The translations under genes and the position numbers were made by a program. The notes under the pieces were generated by a model. That model did not search any database and had not been told where the DNA came from. It worked only from the letters and a program-made list of their open reading frames with translations. Shown here in pieces: positions 18,093 to 27,574 of a stretch of 64,000 bases of DNA (position 1 is its first letter; each line of letters opens with the position of its first letter). The stretch is from positions 1-64,000 of the forward strand of contig CAYVZF010000002.1 in NCBI GenBank assembly GCA_964456095.1. Reading direction: 5' to 3'. This stretch comes from CANRPC01 sp964456095 (GTDB lineage: Bacteria > Bacillota_I > Bacilli_A > RFN20 > CAG-449).

Positions 18093-18509
18093 TTATAATC
18101 CACATGTTTGTCCTTTGTCACCATTATAAAAGCAATGATTTTTAAACCTTCCCGCAAAAGGTCCCCAAAATCGTGTTTTACAAGCTTTGCCTTTTCCTGG
18201 ATTTTGAAAATATAGTGCCTCATAAGCAGGATATGCTCTCCAAAATTTAATACATTTCATCGCAATTTCTTTTTCTTTTGTTGTCGCAGTATGATTAAAT
18301 AGTGAGATTGTTGTTCCTTCGAATTGTCCTTTTTGAAATACAGCATTATATATAGTTTTAATGTTTTTAAAAACACCACAAGAAACAACAACTCTATTTG
18401 TTACTACATTACCTACAAGCATCATTCCAAAAATACCTTCGCCTTGTGCTTCCGCACGCATTATTCTACCTAATACATCTACATCTTTACTAACATATTG
18501 AACTCTCAT
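18093..18509 (-). CDS. Cell wall hydrolase, CwlJ/SleB family
   Basis: A 138-residue SleB-type hydrolase; this family cleaves spore cortex peptidoglycan during germination. It shows GRIMRAEAQGE with the expected catalytic Glu, GNVVTNRVVV, and a C-terminal part with several cysteines ending GDKGQTCGL. No signal peptide is visible, like CwlJ and unlike SleB, so it could be made in the mother cell. It has its own unit downstream of trmL. Confidence 0.8.
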   Translation of the reverse strand: MRVQYVSKDVDVLGRIMRAEAQGEGIFGMMLVGNVVTNRVVVSCGVFKNIKTIYNAVFQKGQFEGTTISLFNHTATTKEKEIAMKCIKFWRAYPAYEALYFQNPGKGKACKTRFWGPFAGRFKNHCFYNGDKGQTCGL

Positions 18510-18694
18510 AAAATCACCTAAAACATTATATGCATTTATTAAATAAATAATATTAATCTTTATTTTATTTCTAAAAAATAAGATGTCGAAAATAATAATA
18601 AAGTGTTAAAAAATAGTAGTATTTTGCTACATTATGCTTGAAAGAAAAAAATAAAGAGTATAAGATAATGCTATATTTATTTTTGGAGGGATTT

Positions 18695-19288
18695 ATGGAA
18701 AACAAGAAAAAAGGGTTATTAATAGTTCTTTCTGGGCCATCTGGGGTTGGAAAAGGAACAGTTAGAAAAATAGTATTTAAAAATGAATCTTTAAATCTTG
18801 CTTATTCTATTTCTATGACTACTAGATCTCCAAGAAAAAAAGAAAAAGATGGAGTTGATTATTTTTTCGTATCTAAAGAGGAATTTTTAGATAGATTAGA
18901 TAAAGATTTATTCTTAGAACATGCTTATTTTGTTGGTAATTATTATGGTACTCCAAAAGAATATGTTGAAGAATTACGAAATCAAGGTAAAAATGTTTTT
19001 CTTGAAATTGAAGTTGAGGGTGCTAAACAAGTTTTAAGTAAATGTAATGATGATAGTGTCATTTCTATTTTCTTGCTACCACCATCATTACAAGAATTAG
19101 AAAGAAGAATTAGAGGTAGAAAATCAGAATCTGAAGAAATAATTCAAGAACGTTTAAATAAAGCTAGAAGAGAAATTAATTTAAAAGATAATTATCAATA
19201 TGCTGTCATGAATGATAATATAGGAAAAGCAGCAAGTGAAATAACTAGAATTATTAAAAATAGAATGAAAAAAAATAGTGAATTATAG
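18695..19288 (+). CDS. gmk: Guanylate kinase
   Basis: Phosphorylates GMP to GDP. The protein (197 residues) has the P-loop LSGPSGVGKGTVRK, the GMP-binding block TTRSPRKKEKDGVDYFF, and the lid region RIRGRKSESEE. The ATG at 18695 follows GGAGGG at 18685-18690 with good spacing. It lies 13 bases before priA. The rpoZ and coaBC genes that usually separate the two in Bacilli are missing here. Confidence 0.95.
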   Translation: MENKKKGLLIVLSGPSGVGKGTVRKIVFKNESLNLAYSISMTTRSPRKKEKDGVDYFFVSKEEFLDRLDKDLFLEHAYFVGNYYGTPKEYVEELRNQGKNVFLEIEVEGAKQVLSKCNDDSVISIFLLPPSLQELERRIRGRKSESEEIIQERLNKARREINLKDNYQYAVMNDNIGKAASEITRIIKNRMKKNSEL

Positions 19289-19301
19289 AAAGGAGGATAT
19301 G

Positions 19302-21491
19302 ATGAAAATAGTTGAGGTTATAATAGAATATTCCTCGATTAGTTTAGATCGTCCTTTTTCTTATGCTTATTTTGGCGATAAAAATATTGAAAATGGTGTA
19401 AGAGTAATAGTTCCATTTGCTAAGAAAAATATCGTTGGATATGTTACAAATGTATACGAATATGATAAATCCTTAAAAGAGTATGAAAATGAAACAGGAT
19501 ATTCATTAAAAGAAATTATTTCAATTATTGATGATAAACCTATTCTAACTGAAGAATTAATTTTATTAGCAAATAAAATATCCTCTTATTATTTTGCTCC
19601 TTTAATAAGTGTATATCAAACGATGCTTCCGCCTTCATTAAAGCCCAAATCTACAAGTTTATTAAAGCCGAAAATTGCTTATGATACATATATTAAGGCT
19701 ATTAATAAAGATGATGCTTTATTAACAAAGAAGCAAAAAAAAATTTATCAAAATGTTTTAATTGATGGACCATTTAAAAAGTCATCAATAAAAAGTACGA
19801 TAGTCGATAAATTGATTAAAGAAGGATATTTACAAACATTTTTAGTTGAAAAAAGTAGATTAAATGATAATAGTTATTTAAAAGTTGAAGAGAATGTTTT
19901 AACCGATGAGCAAAAAAATGTTTATAATTCAATCATTAATTCTAATAATGAAACTTTTTTACTTGAAGGTGTAACTGGAAGCGGAAAAACAGAAGTATAT
20001 CTTCATCTTGCTAAATATTATATAAAAAATAAAAAGAAAGTATTAATTTTAGTTCCTGAGATAAGCTTGTCTTATCAAATGATAAAATGTTTCAAGGAAA
20101 GATTTGAAAAAGTTGCAATTCTTCATTCATCATTAACAGATGCTGAAAAGTATGATGAATATCGTAAAATATTATCATCTGATATTGATGTTGTTATTGG
20201 CGCTAGAAGTGCAATATTTGCACCATTAAAAAATATTGGAATTATTATTATTGATGAAGAACATTCCGAAACATATAAACAAGAAAATGCTCCATATTAT
20301 AATTCGATTAAAGTTGCTGAAATGCGTAAAGAGTATCATAAATGTATATTATTACTAGGAAGTGCTACTCCATCTTTAGAATCAAGAGCTAGAGCATTTA
20401 AAGGAACTTATAAATTATTAACTCTTACAAAAAGGATTACTACTAATCTACCATCTTGTAAAGTTGTTGATTTGTTTAATTATAATGAAATAGATGAAAA
20501 ATCTATTATTTATTCAAAAACATTAAGAAAGGCGATTGAAGACAGATTAAATAAAAAAGAACAAGTAATGTTATTGATTAATCGTAGAGGTTATGCACCA
20601 TATGTTTCTTGCAGAAAATGTGGATTTATATTTAAATGTTCTGAATGCAATATGCCATTAACTTTACATAAAGGTGATAATTTACTTAAATGTCATCACT
20701 GTGGATATGTTGCATTAATGAGTGATAGTTGTCCAAAATGTTCATCAAAATATATAAAAACAAATGGTATTGGCGCGGAAAAAGCGGAATTCGAATTAAA
20801 AAAATTATTTCCAAATGCAAATATTTTAAGAGTTGATTCTGATGTTGCTAAAAAAAGATTAGGTGTAAAAAAAGCATTAGATACTTTTAGAAATAATGAA
20901 GCAGATATATTAATTGGAACTCAAATGATATCAAAAGGATTAGATTTTAAAAATGTTACTTTATCCGCGGTCATACAAAGTGATATTGGCTTAAATATAC
21001 CTTCATATAGAGCTTCAGAAAGAGTATTCTCACTTTTAACTCAAACTATTGGAAGAGCAGGAAGATTTGAAAGTGGTGAAGCTATAATACAAACATATAA
21101 TCCTAATCATTATGTTATAAAGTATGCAAAAGAACAAAATTATGAAGGATTTTACTTACATGAAATGAAATATAGAAAATTACTATACTATCCTCCATTT
21201 TGCTATACTACTTTAATTACACTATCTAGTAAAAATGAAGAATTATTAAAAAAGAATATGATTGATATAAAGAATTTTTTATTAAATGAATTTGAAAATA
21301 AAGATGTTGTTTTAATTGGACCAAGTGAATTTTATGTAGGAATTATGAATAAAAAATATAGAAGAAAATTTTTATTAAAATATAAAAATAGAGATGATAT
21401 AGAAAGTACAATAAAAAAATTACTTGAAATGTATGCATTACAAAACATTATTAATGTGTCGATTAATGTTGATCCTATTGAGGATTATTAA
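19302..21491 (+). CDS. priA: Primosomal replication restart helicase PriA
   Basis: Superfamily 2 helicase that reloads the replisome at stalled forks. The 729-residue protein has the 3'-binding N-terminal domain, Walker A GVTGSGKTEVY, a DEEH box (IIDEEHSETYK), and eight zinc-binding cysteines in four CxxC pairs between CRKCGFIFKCSEC and CPKC. Helicase motifs such as GTQMISKGLDF and QTIGRAGRF are also present. AAGGAGG at 19290-19296 supports ATG at 19302; ATG at 19299 is also possible. Confidence 0.94.
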   Translation: MKIVEVIIEYSSISLDRPFSYAYFGDKNIENGVRVIVPFAKKNIVGYVTNVYEYDKSLKEYENETGYSLKEIISIIDDKPILTEELILLANKISSYYFAPLISVYQTMLPPSLKPKSTSLLKPKIAYDTYIKAINKDDALLTKKQKKIYQNVLIDGPFKKSSIKSTIVDKLIKEGYLQTFLVEKSRLNDNSYLKVEENVLTDEQKNVYNSIINSNNETFLLEGVTGSGKTEVYLHLAKYYIKNKKKVLILVPEISLSYQMIKCFKERFEKVAILHSSLTDAEKYDEYRKILSSDIDVVIGARSAIFAPLKNIGIIIIDEEHSETYKQENAPYYNSIKVAEMRKEYHKCILLLGSATPSLESRARAFKGTYKLLTLTKRITTNLPSCKVVDLFNYNEIDEKSIIYSKTLRKAIEDRLNKKEQVMLLINRRGYAPYVSCRKCGFIFKCSECNMPLTLHKGDNLLKCHHCGYVALMSDSCPKCSSKYIKTNGIGAEKAEFELKKLFPNANILRVDSDVAKKRLGVKKALDTFRNNEADILIGTQMISKGLDFKNVTLSAVIQSDIGLNIPSYRASERVFSLLTQTIGRAGRFESGEAIIQTYNPNHYVIKYAKEQNYEGFYLHEMKYRKLLYYPPFCYTTLITLSSKNEELLKKNMIDIKNFLLNEFENKDVVLIGPSEFYVGIMNKKYRRKFLLKYKNRDDIESTIKKLLEMYALQNIINVSINVDPIEDY

Positions 21492-21541
21492 TTGAAAAAT
21501 AATAAAAAATGCGTAATAATAAAATTGTTAGGAGAATTCAA

Positions 21542-22009
21542 ATGTTTATTATAACTTTAAAAGGATCAGATGTATATCTTGCTGGTGAAATAGAAAAGAA
21601 TCTTACACCAAAAATATCGAAATTGTGTAAAATTAATGAAAATGAAATAATTTTGCATGCAGTTGATGGTTTTATTTACCATGATGGAATTGAACAAACT
21701 TCATATAATTTATTTGTAAAAATAGAATGTAGTAGGGAATTAGAAAAGTTTGAAAATGAATTAGTAAAAATAATTTTTGAGGTTCTTAAAAATTATTCAG
21801 TGCATACAAGGATTTATTTTGATTATTTTACTGAAAGAAAAGTGTATGAAAATATTAATAAAGACTATCCATTATTTATTAATTCAACAAATATGGTAGA
21901 TGTTGAAACTGATAAGTTTGATGAGATAGATGAAAATGTTGAAATTTATGACGGTAACATTTTTAAAGATTATGAAAATATTTTACCTATGGATGATGAA
22001 AAAAAATAG
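21542..22009 (+). CDS. Conserved hypothetical protein
   Basis: A 155-residue soluble protein starting MFIITLKGSDVYLAGEIEKN. The first part alternates beta strands and helices (ENEIILHAVDGFIYHDG, then YNLFVKIECS), and the C-terminus is acidic. The ATG at 21542 follows AGGAGA. It lies 50 bases after priA in the same unit. I do not recognise a named family and assign no function. Confidence 0.6.
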   Translation: MFIITLKGSDVYLAGEIEKNLTPKISKLCKINENEIILHAVDGFIYHDGIEQTSYNLFVKIECSRELEKFENELVKIIFEVLKNYSVHTRIYFDYFTERKVYENINKDYPLFINSTNMVDVETDKFDEIDENVEIYDGNIFKDYENILPMDDEKK

Positions 22010-22029
22010 GCTTTTATTTATATATAAAT

Positions 22030-22058
22030 AACGAGACTTGTAAAAAGTTTCGTTTTTT
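22030..22058 (+). terminator. Terminator after the priA unit
   Basis: AACGAGACTT pairs with AAGTTTCGTT (one mismatch) and is followed by T6. Confidence 0.7.
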
Positions 22059-22113
22059 ATTTAAAAACTAAAAGTTTTTATGATAGTATATACATTGTTA
22101 GAGGTTAGTTGTT

Positions 22114-23388
22114 ATGTCAAAGCTAGAAAAGACTTATTTTTACTTAAATAAAATCATTAATAAAGAGGAATCATTCACATCAATATTAAATAAATTGCTT
22201 GCAAATTCAAAATTATCTTCCGATGATGTTAGATATATTAGAGATGCTTTAAAGGCAACAATTAATAAATATTATTTTGTTAGGTATGAAATTTTAAAAA
22301 AAACTAATGAAGTTAATATGACTTTAAATGATAATGAAATGAATATCTTAGTAATGTGTGTGTCAATTTTTCAATATGTTAAGTTTATTTCTAAAAATGA
22401 TGTTATTATTGATTTGGCAAATGATTTTAATGATTTTGATTTTATGCATGAATTTGATGATATTAAAAAATTAATTGATTCTATTGATGAGACACCAATT
22501 GATATAAAAGGTTCATTTGATGATTCAATTGTTAAAAAAATATCATTAACTTATTCTTATCCTGAATGGATAGTTAAAATGATGATTAAACATTTTGGAA
22601 TTAAGAATACTTATAAAAGTATCGCGGCCTCTAGAAGAAATCACGATTTAGTAATTAATTATAATCCTATGAAAGTTTCTTCTGATGATTTAAATAAAAA
22701 TCTATTTGTTAAAACAAAATTAACACAAACTGGTTTTAATTATGTTGGAAAAGATAAAATAATTGATTTGAAAGAATTTAAAAATGGAGAAGTATTTGTT
22801 GAAGATGAAACAACACAATTACTTGTTGAAAATATGGATTTTAAACAAGGTGATGATATTTTAATTATGGATGATCAAAGTAGTTTTTTTGCTATTGATA
22901 CTGCATTAAGATGTAATGATTTTTGTAATATTAAAGTAGCGTGTAAAGATTCATTATCTTTAAATAATATTAAAGTTTTAGCTAAAAGATTCAATATTTC
23001 TTCTATTGAATTATTTGAAAGTGATGCAAAATTATTAATTACACATGTTGAACCTCGCAAAATGGATAAAGTAGTAATAATACCTCCATCATCAAATTTA
23101 GGATGTATTAGAAAACATCCTGATTATTTGATTTCATTAAAAAGAGAAGAATTGGATAGTTTAATAGAAAATGAATATTACATATTAAACGAAGTGGAAA
23201 GATTTGTAAAAGATCGTGGAGACTTATTATATGCAGTATATACTTTAAATCTAAAAGAAAGCCAAAATATAATTGAGAAGTTTTTAAAAGAACATAGTGA
23301 ATATGTTTTATTAGATCAAAAACAAGTATTTCCTTACGAAGGACCTTCTGATGGTATATATTTTGCTAAATTAAGGAAGATTAAATAA
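22114..23388 (+). CDS. RsmB-like protein without catalytic residues (probable pseudoenzyme)
   Basis: The 424-residue chain has the length and order of RsmB (16S rRNA m5C967 methyltransferase): a NusB-like N-terminal helical domain followed by a Rossmann MTase domain. Synteny (priA unit, then rlmN, stp, prkC) agrees. The active site is gone. The SAM-binding loop, normally DACAAPGGKS, reads LIMDDQSSFF. The PCSG motif cysteine is Ser326 (PPSSNLG), and the TC motif cysteine is Tyr376 (LYAVYTL). The flanking blocks GCIRKHPD and PSDGIYFAKLRK are intact, so the alignment is clear. The reading frame is full length, which argues against simple decay. It may still bind rRNA, but methylation is not expected. 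Confidence 0.85.
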   Translation: MSKLEKTYFYLNKIINKEESFTSILNKLLANSKLSSDDVRYIRDALKATINKYYFVRYEILKKTNEVNMTLNDNEMNILVMCVSIFQYVKFISKNDVIIDLANDFNDFDFMHEFDDIKKLIDSIDETPIDIKGSFDDSIVKKISLTYSYPEWIVKMMIKHFGIKNTYKSIAASRRNHDLVINYNPMKVSSDDLNKNLFVKTKLTQTGFNYVGKDKIIDLKEFKNGEVFVEDETTQLLVENMDFKQGDDILIMDDQSSFFAIDTALRCNDFCNIKVACKDSLSLNNIKVLAKRFNISSIELFESDAKLLITHVEPRKMDKVVIIPPSSNLGCIRKHPDYLISLKREELDSLIENEYYILNEVERFVKDRGDLLYAVYTLNLKESQNIIEKFLKEHSEYVLLDQKQVFPYEGPSDGIYFAKLRKIK

Positions 23389-23390
23389 TA

Positions 23391-24437
23391 ATGAAGATTA
23401 ATATTTATGGAAAAACTTTATCTCAATTACAAGAATTAATGGTTTTAGAGAACCAAAAACCATATAGAGCGAAACAACTTTTTAAATGGATTTATGAAAA
23501 AAATGTTACTTCATTTTCTGAAATGAGTGATATTTCAATTAAGTTTCAAGAAGTTTTAAATGAAAAGTATTGTTTAGAAAAACCAAAAGTATATATAAGA
23601 CAAGATTCAAAAGATGGCACTATGAAGTTGCTTTTAGAAATGAAAGATGGTGCTAAAGTAGAAACTGTTTTAATGCGCTATAATTACGGTAATGTCATTT
23701 GTGTATCATCTCAAGTCGGATGTAATATGGGATGTAGTTTTTGTGCATCTGGATTATTAAAAAGACAAAGAAATTTACTTTCAGAAGAAATGGTAGGAGA
23801 AGTACTTGTTGTTAATGATTTATTAAAGGAAGAAGGAAAAGGTGAAAAAATAACTCATATTGTTGTTATGGGTACTGGAGAACCTTTTGATAATTATGAT
23901 AATGTAATTTCATTTATTAGAATTTGTAATGATCAAAATGCATTAGCAATAGGTGCGCGACATATTACAGTTTCTACATGTGGTTTAATAGATGGAATAA
24001 GAAAGTATGCAAGAGAAGGGTTACAAATTAATCTTGCTATATCATTACATGCTCCAAATGATGAATTAAGAAGTAAATTAATGCCAATTAATAAAGCATA
24101 TCCTTTAAAAGAATTAATTGAGGCTGTCAAAGATTATATAGTAACTGCAGATAGAAGAGTTACGTATGAATATATATTAATTAAAGATGTTAATGATTCA
24201 ATTAAACACGCAGATGAATTAACAGAATTAATAAAGCCAACATATGCATATGTAAATTTGATTCCATATAATGCCGTTAATGAAAATGGTTATCAAAGAG
24301 CTAGTGATGAAAGTGTTAGATTGTTTTTTGATAGATTAAATAAAAATGGTGTTAATGTTACTATAAGAAAAGAATTTGGAACGGATATTGATGCAGCATG
24401 TGGTCAATTAAGAGCAAAAAATGAAAGGAAGTCATAA
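23391..24437 (+). CDS. rlmN: Dual-specificity RNA methyltransferase RlmN
   Basis: Radical SAM enzyme that makes m2A in 23S rRNA (A2503) and tRNA. The 348-residue protein has the cluster motif CNMGCSFC, the VICVSSQVGC block with the methyl-carrying region, GTGEPFDNYDNV, SLHAPND and the C-terminal CGQLRAK with the catalytic Cys. All required residues are present, in contrast to its RsmB neighbour two bases upstream. Confidence 0.96.
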   Translation: MKINIYGKTLSQLQELMVLENQKPYRAKQLFKWIYEKNVTSFSEMSDISIKFQEVLNEKYCLEKPKVYIRQDSKDGTMKLLLEMKDGAKVETVLMRYNYGNVICVSSQVGCNMGCSFCASGLLKRQRNLLSEEMVGEVLVVNDLLKEEGKGEKITHIVVMGTGEPFDNYDNVISFIRICNDQNALAIGARHITVSTCGLIDGIRKYAREGLQINLAISLHAPNDELRSKLMPINKAYPLKELIEAVKDYIVTADRRVTYEYILIKDVNDSIKHADELTELIKPTYAYVNLIPYNAVNENGYQRASDESVRLFFDRLNKNGVNVTIRKEFGTDIDAACGQLRAKNERKS

Positions 24438-24439
24438 AT

Positions 24440-25177
24440 GTGTTAAGATATTTATATTCATTTGATACAAATATTGGAAAAAAAAGACAAGATAATGAGG
24501 ATTTTTCTTATGCGATTATAAATAAATTTGGTGACATTATTTTGTTAATGCTTGATGGCATTGGTGGACAAAAAAGTGGTGGATATGCTTCAAAAAAAGT
24601 ATTAAATTTAATCATAAGTTGTTTTAAAGAAAGACAAAAAAAATTTACTGCATACTTTGGTATGGAAAAATGGTTGAAGAATACAATTAAAAATGTAAAT
24701 AAAGAAATATTTTCTTTAGCTCAGCTTCCAGAAAATAAAGGAATGGGAACAACTCTTGTTGCAGTTGTTATTTCATCAAATAAAATATGTTATACATCTA
24801 TTGGTGATTCTAGATTATATACATTATCTGATGGAATGTTATATCAACTTACAGAGGATGATTCATATTGTTATAAACTTTATAAAGAAGGGAAAATAGC
24901 TAAAGAAGAAATAAATTCTCATCCGAAAAGAAATATCATTACTAAAGCTATAGGAAGTAATTTTAATATTAAATTAAATGTTAAGTCATTAAAGAAAGAT
25001 TTTTCATATTTGTTATTATGTACTGATGGATTATATAGTAAAGTTAATGAAGATCAAATTAAAGAAATTTTATATAAAAAAGTTGATATAAAAATTAAAG
25101 TTAAAGAGTTAATTGATATGGCTAATAATAATGGTGGAGAAGATAATATTGGTGTTTTGATTTGTGAGGTTAAATAA
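24440..25177 (+). CDS. PP2C-family Ser/Thr phosphatase (Stp/PrpC)
   Basis: Metal-dependent phosphatase that reverses PrkC-type phosphorylation. The 245-residue protein has the PP2C metal motifs: RQDNEDF, MLDGIGGQKSGG, GMGTTLVAV, IGDSRLY, LLCTDGLYSKV and GGEDNIGV. The start is GTG at 24440, as an ATG two bases before hits a stop at once; AAAGGA lies at 24424-24429. The gene is followed after two bases by the kinase. Confidence 0.93.
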   Translation: MLRYLYSFDTNIGKKRQDNEDFSYAIINKFGDIILLMLDGIGGQKSGGYASKKVLNLIISCFKERQKKFTAYFGMEKWLKNTIKNVNKEIFSLAQLPENKGMGTTLVAVVISSNKICYTSIGDSRLYTLSDGMLYQLTEDDSYCYKLYKEGKIAKEEINSHPKRNIITKAIGSNFNIKLNVKSLKKDFSYLLLCTDGLYSKVNEDQIKEILYKKVDIKIKVKELIDMANNNGGEDNIGVLICEVK

Positions 25178-25179
25178 TT

Positions 25180-26064
25180 ATGGAAATAAGAACTGGCGAT
25201 GTTATAGATGAACGTTATAGAATTATTAAATTGCTTGGTGAAGGTGGTATGGCACTTGTTTATGAAGCATTTGATTTAATTTTAAAGAAAAATGTAGCGG
25301 TTAAAATAATAAAAGAAGAAATAATGAAAAATCCATTAAATATTACTCGTTTTGAACGTGAAGCACGCGCAGCATCTTCTTTATCAAGTCCTAATATTGT
25401 TAGAGTGATTAATCTTGGAACACATGAAAGAAGACCTTATATGGTTAATGAACTTGTTACAGGTCAAACTCTTAAGGAAGCTTTAGAAAAACGTTCTAAA
25501 TATGGATTTATGGAAGCTGTTGAAATTATGTATTGGTTAACATCCGCGGTAATGGATGCTCATAGACACGGTGTTATACATAGAGACATTAAACCTCAAA
25601 ATATTTTTATTACTCCAGAAGGAACAGTAAAATTGGGTGATTTTGGTATTGCAACATTTCAAAATGCGAATGCTAGACTAACAAGATCTGAAGTTGTAGT
25701 TGGTTCTGTACATTATTTAGCACCAGAAATATATAAAGGCGGTCAGGCAACATATCAATCTGATATATATGCTTTAGGTGTTACTATGTTTGAATTAATT
25801 ACTGGTAGGGTTCCTTATGATGATGAATCGGCTTATTCTGTTGCATGGAAACATGCGAATGATACATTCCCATCACCAAAAAAATATAATCCTAAAACAC
25901 CAAAAATAATTGAAAAGATTGTTTTAAAAGCGTGTGCTAAAGACTTATCAAAAAGATATCAAACCGCTTTTGATATGCGTAAAGATTTAGATAGAATTCG
26001 TAGAGACCCTTCATTAATAAAAAAAGTGTCATTATTTGAAAGGATTTTTTCAAAAAGAAAATGA
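25180..26064 (+). CDS. Serine/threonine protein kinase, PrkC-like catalytic domain only
   Basis: Hanks-type kinase with a Gly loop (LGEGGMALVYEAF), catalytic Lys42, HRDIKPQN with Asp136, DFGIATF and APEIYKGG. All kinase residues are present. The protein is only 294 residues long and ends about 20 residues after the kinase fold (SLFERIFSKRK). The transmembrane segment and extracellular PASTA repeats of B. subtilis PrkC (648 residues) are absent. It is thus probably cytosolic and cannot sense muropeptides directly. It overlaps rsgA by four bases and pairs with the phosphatase. Confidence 0.92.
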   Translation: MEIRTGDVIDERYRIIKLLGEGGMALVYEAFDLILKKNVAVKIIKEEIMKNPLNITRFEREARAASSLSSPNIVRVINLGTHERRPYMVNELVTGQTLKEALEKRSKYGFMEAVEIMYWLTSAVMDAHRHGVIHRDIKPQNIFITPEGTVKLGDFGIATFQNANARLTRSEVVVGSVHYLAPEIYKGGQATYQSDIYALGVTMFELITGRVPYDDESAYSVAWKHANDTFPSPKKYNPKTPKIIEKIVLKACAKDLSKRYQTAFDMRKDLDRIRRDPSLIKKVSLFERIFSKRK

Positions 26065-26924
26065 AAAATGGAAGAATAGTTTCGACTTCATGTGGGACAT
26101 ATAATGTTTATGATGGTAAATCTTATTATAATTGTACTCCCAAAGGAAGTTTTAGAAAATTAAAGAAAAAACCAATTGTAGGGGATAATGTAATTTTTGA
26201 TGAATATAAACTTGTTATTGAGGATATTTTATTAAGAAAGAATGAACTTATAAGACCTAAACTTGCTAATTTAGATTTAGCGGTTGTTACAGTTTCGTTA
26301 AAAAAACCTGATTTTTCTAGAGAATTATTAGATATGTTTTTAGCATTTTTAAAATTATATAATGTTGATAGTATTATTGTTTTTACTAAAACTGATTTAG
26401 TTGATTATCTTCCGAATGAACTTAAAGATTATTATTCATCTATTGGATATAAATCATTTTTCTTTTCTAGTAAAACTTTGATTGGAAAAGAAGAAATATT
26501 AAATGAGATAAAAAATAAAACTATCGCTTTTGTTGGTCAAACTGGTGCAGGTAAATCTTCTTTGTTAAATATATTAATACCTGAAGCAAAAAGGTCTATT
26601 GGTAGTTATTCAGAAACTCTTGGGCGTGGTAAACATGAAACGACACAAACTATTTTAATCCCATTTGAAAATGAATATTTATGTGACACACCAGGTTTTT
26701 CATCAATTGAACTTGATTGTTATAAAGAAGATTTAGCAAAAATATTTCCAGGTTTTGCAACAATAGATGATGAATGTTATTTTAATGATTGCTTACATGT
26801 TTCTGAAAAAAAATGTGCGATTAAAACCGCAGTTGAAAATGGTATTATTGAAAAAAAAGATTATGAAATTTATTTATCTTTATTGTCAAATTTACCTTAT
26901 AGAAAGGATAGATATTCAAAATGA
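26061..26924 (+). CDS. rsgA: Ribosome small-subunit GTPase RsgA
   Basis: Circularly permuted GTPase that checks 30S maturation. The 287-residue protein has an N-terminal OB fold, the permuted order of G motifs (FTKTDL, then GQTGAGKSSLLN, then DTPGFSS) and a C-terminal zinc site with cysteines and His in CYFNDCLHVSEKKC. Overlaps of four bases on both sides show tight coupling with the kinase and rpe. Confidence 0.95.
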   Translation: MKNGRIVSTSCGTYNVYDGKSYYNCTPKGSFRKLKKKPIVGDNVIFDEYKLVIEDILLRKNELIRPKLANLDLAVVTVSLKKPDFSRELLDMFLAFLKLYNVDSIIVFTKTDLVDYLPNELKDYYSSIGYKSFFFSSKTLIGKEEILNEIKNKTIAFVGQTGAGKSSLLNILIPEAKRSIGSYSETLGRGKHETTQTILIPFENEYLCDTPGFSSIELDCYKEDLAKIFPGFATIDDECYFNDCLHVSEKKCAIKTAVENGIIEKKDYEIYLSLLSNLPYRKDRYSK

Positions 26925-27574
26925 TTTATGTTTCACCTTCGCTTTTATCCGCGAATCTTTGTAATTTAAAAAATGAAATGGATAATTTAGTTGATTGCAA
27001 TGCAGATTATGCTCATGTTGATATAATGGATGGGGTATTTGTTAATAATATTGCATTTGGGCCTAGTTTTGTTGCTGCACTAAAAAAACAATCTTCGCTA
27101 TTATTAGATGTTCATTTAATGATATCTAATCCGACTTTTTATATTGATAAATTTATTGATGCTGGAAGCGATATTATAACTATTCATGTTGAAACGATTG
27201 ATGAAAAACAATTCAATATTATTGAAGAAAAAGTTCATTCAAATAATAGAAAATTAGGTATTACTTTAAGACCAAGTACTGATATCGATAGAATAATTCC
27301 GTATTTAAGTAAAGTGGATTTAGTTTTAATAATGTCTGTTGAACCTGGATTTTCTGGGCAAAAATTTATGCCAATTGGATTAGATAGATTAAAATATTTA
27401 TCTAATTTAAGGAAAGTGAATTCATATAAATATTTACTTGAAATAGATGGCGGCATTGATAATAGTAATTATAAACTTTGTATTGATGCTGGAGTGGATA
27501 TTCTAGTATCCGGTAGTTATTTATTTTCATCAAATATGAAAGAAAAAATTGAGGAGTTTAAATATAATGGATAA
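26921..27574 (+). CDS. rpe: Ribulose-phosphate 3-epimerase
   Basis: Interconverts ribulose-5-P and xylulose-5-P in the pentose phosphate pathway. The 217-residue TIM barrel has SPSLLSANL, HVDIMDGVFV, DVHLMI, IMSVEPGFSGQKF and LEIDGGID. These contain the metal-binding His/Asp residues. The end overlaps thiN. Confidence 0.95.
   Translation: MIYVSPSLLSANLCNLKNEMDNLVDCNADYAHVDIMDGVFVNNIAFGPSFVAALKKQSSLLLDVHLMISNPTFYIDKFIDAGSDIITIHVETIDEKQFNIIEEKVHSNNRKLGITLRPSTDIDRIIPYLSKVDLVLIMSVEPGFSGQKFMPIGLDRLKYLSNLRKVNSYKYLLEIDGGIDNSNYKLCIDAGVDILVSGSYLFSSNMKEKIEEFKYNG

Noticed and set aside
22114..23388. RsmB motif loss as a sequencing or frameshift artefact
   Set aside because: The frame is continuous and blocks on both sides of each lost motif align, so single-base errors cannot explain the three separate losses.
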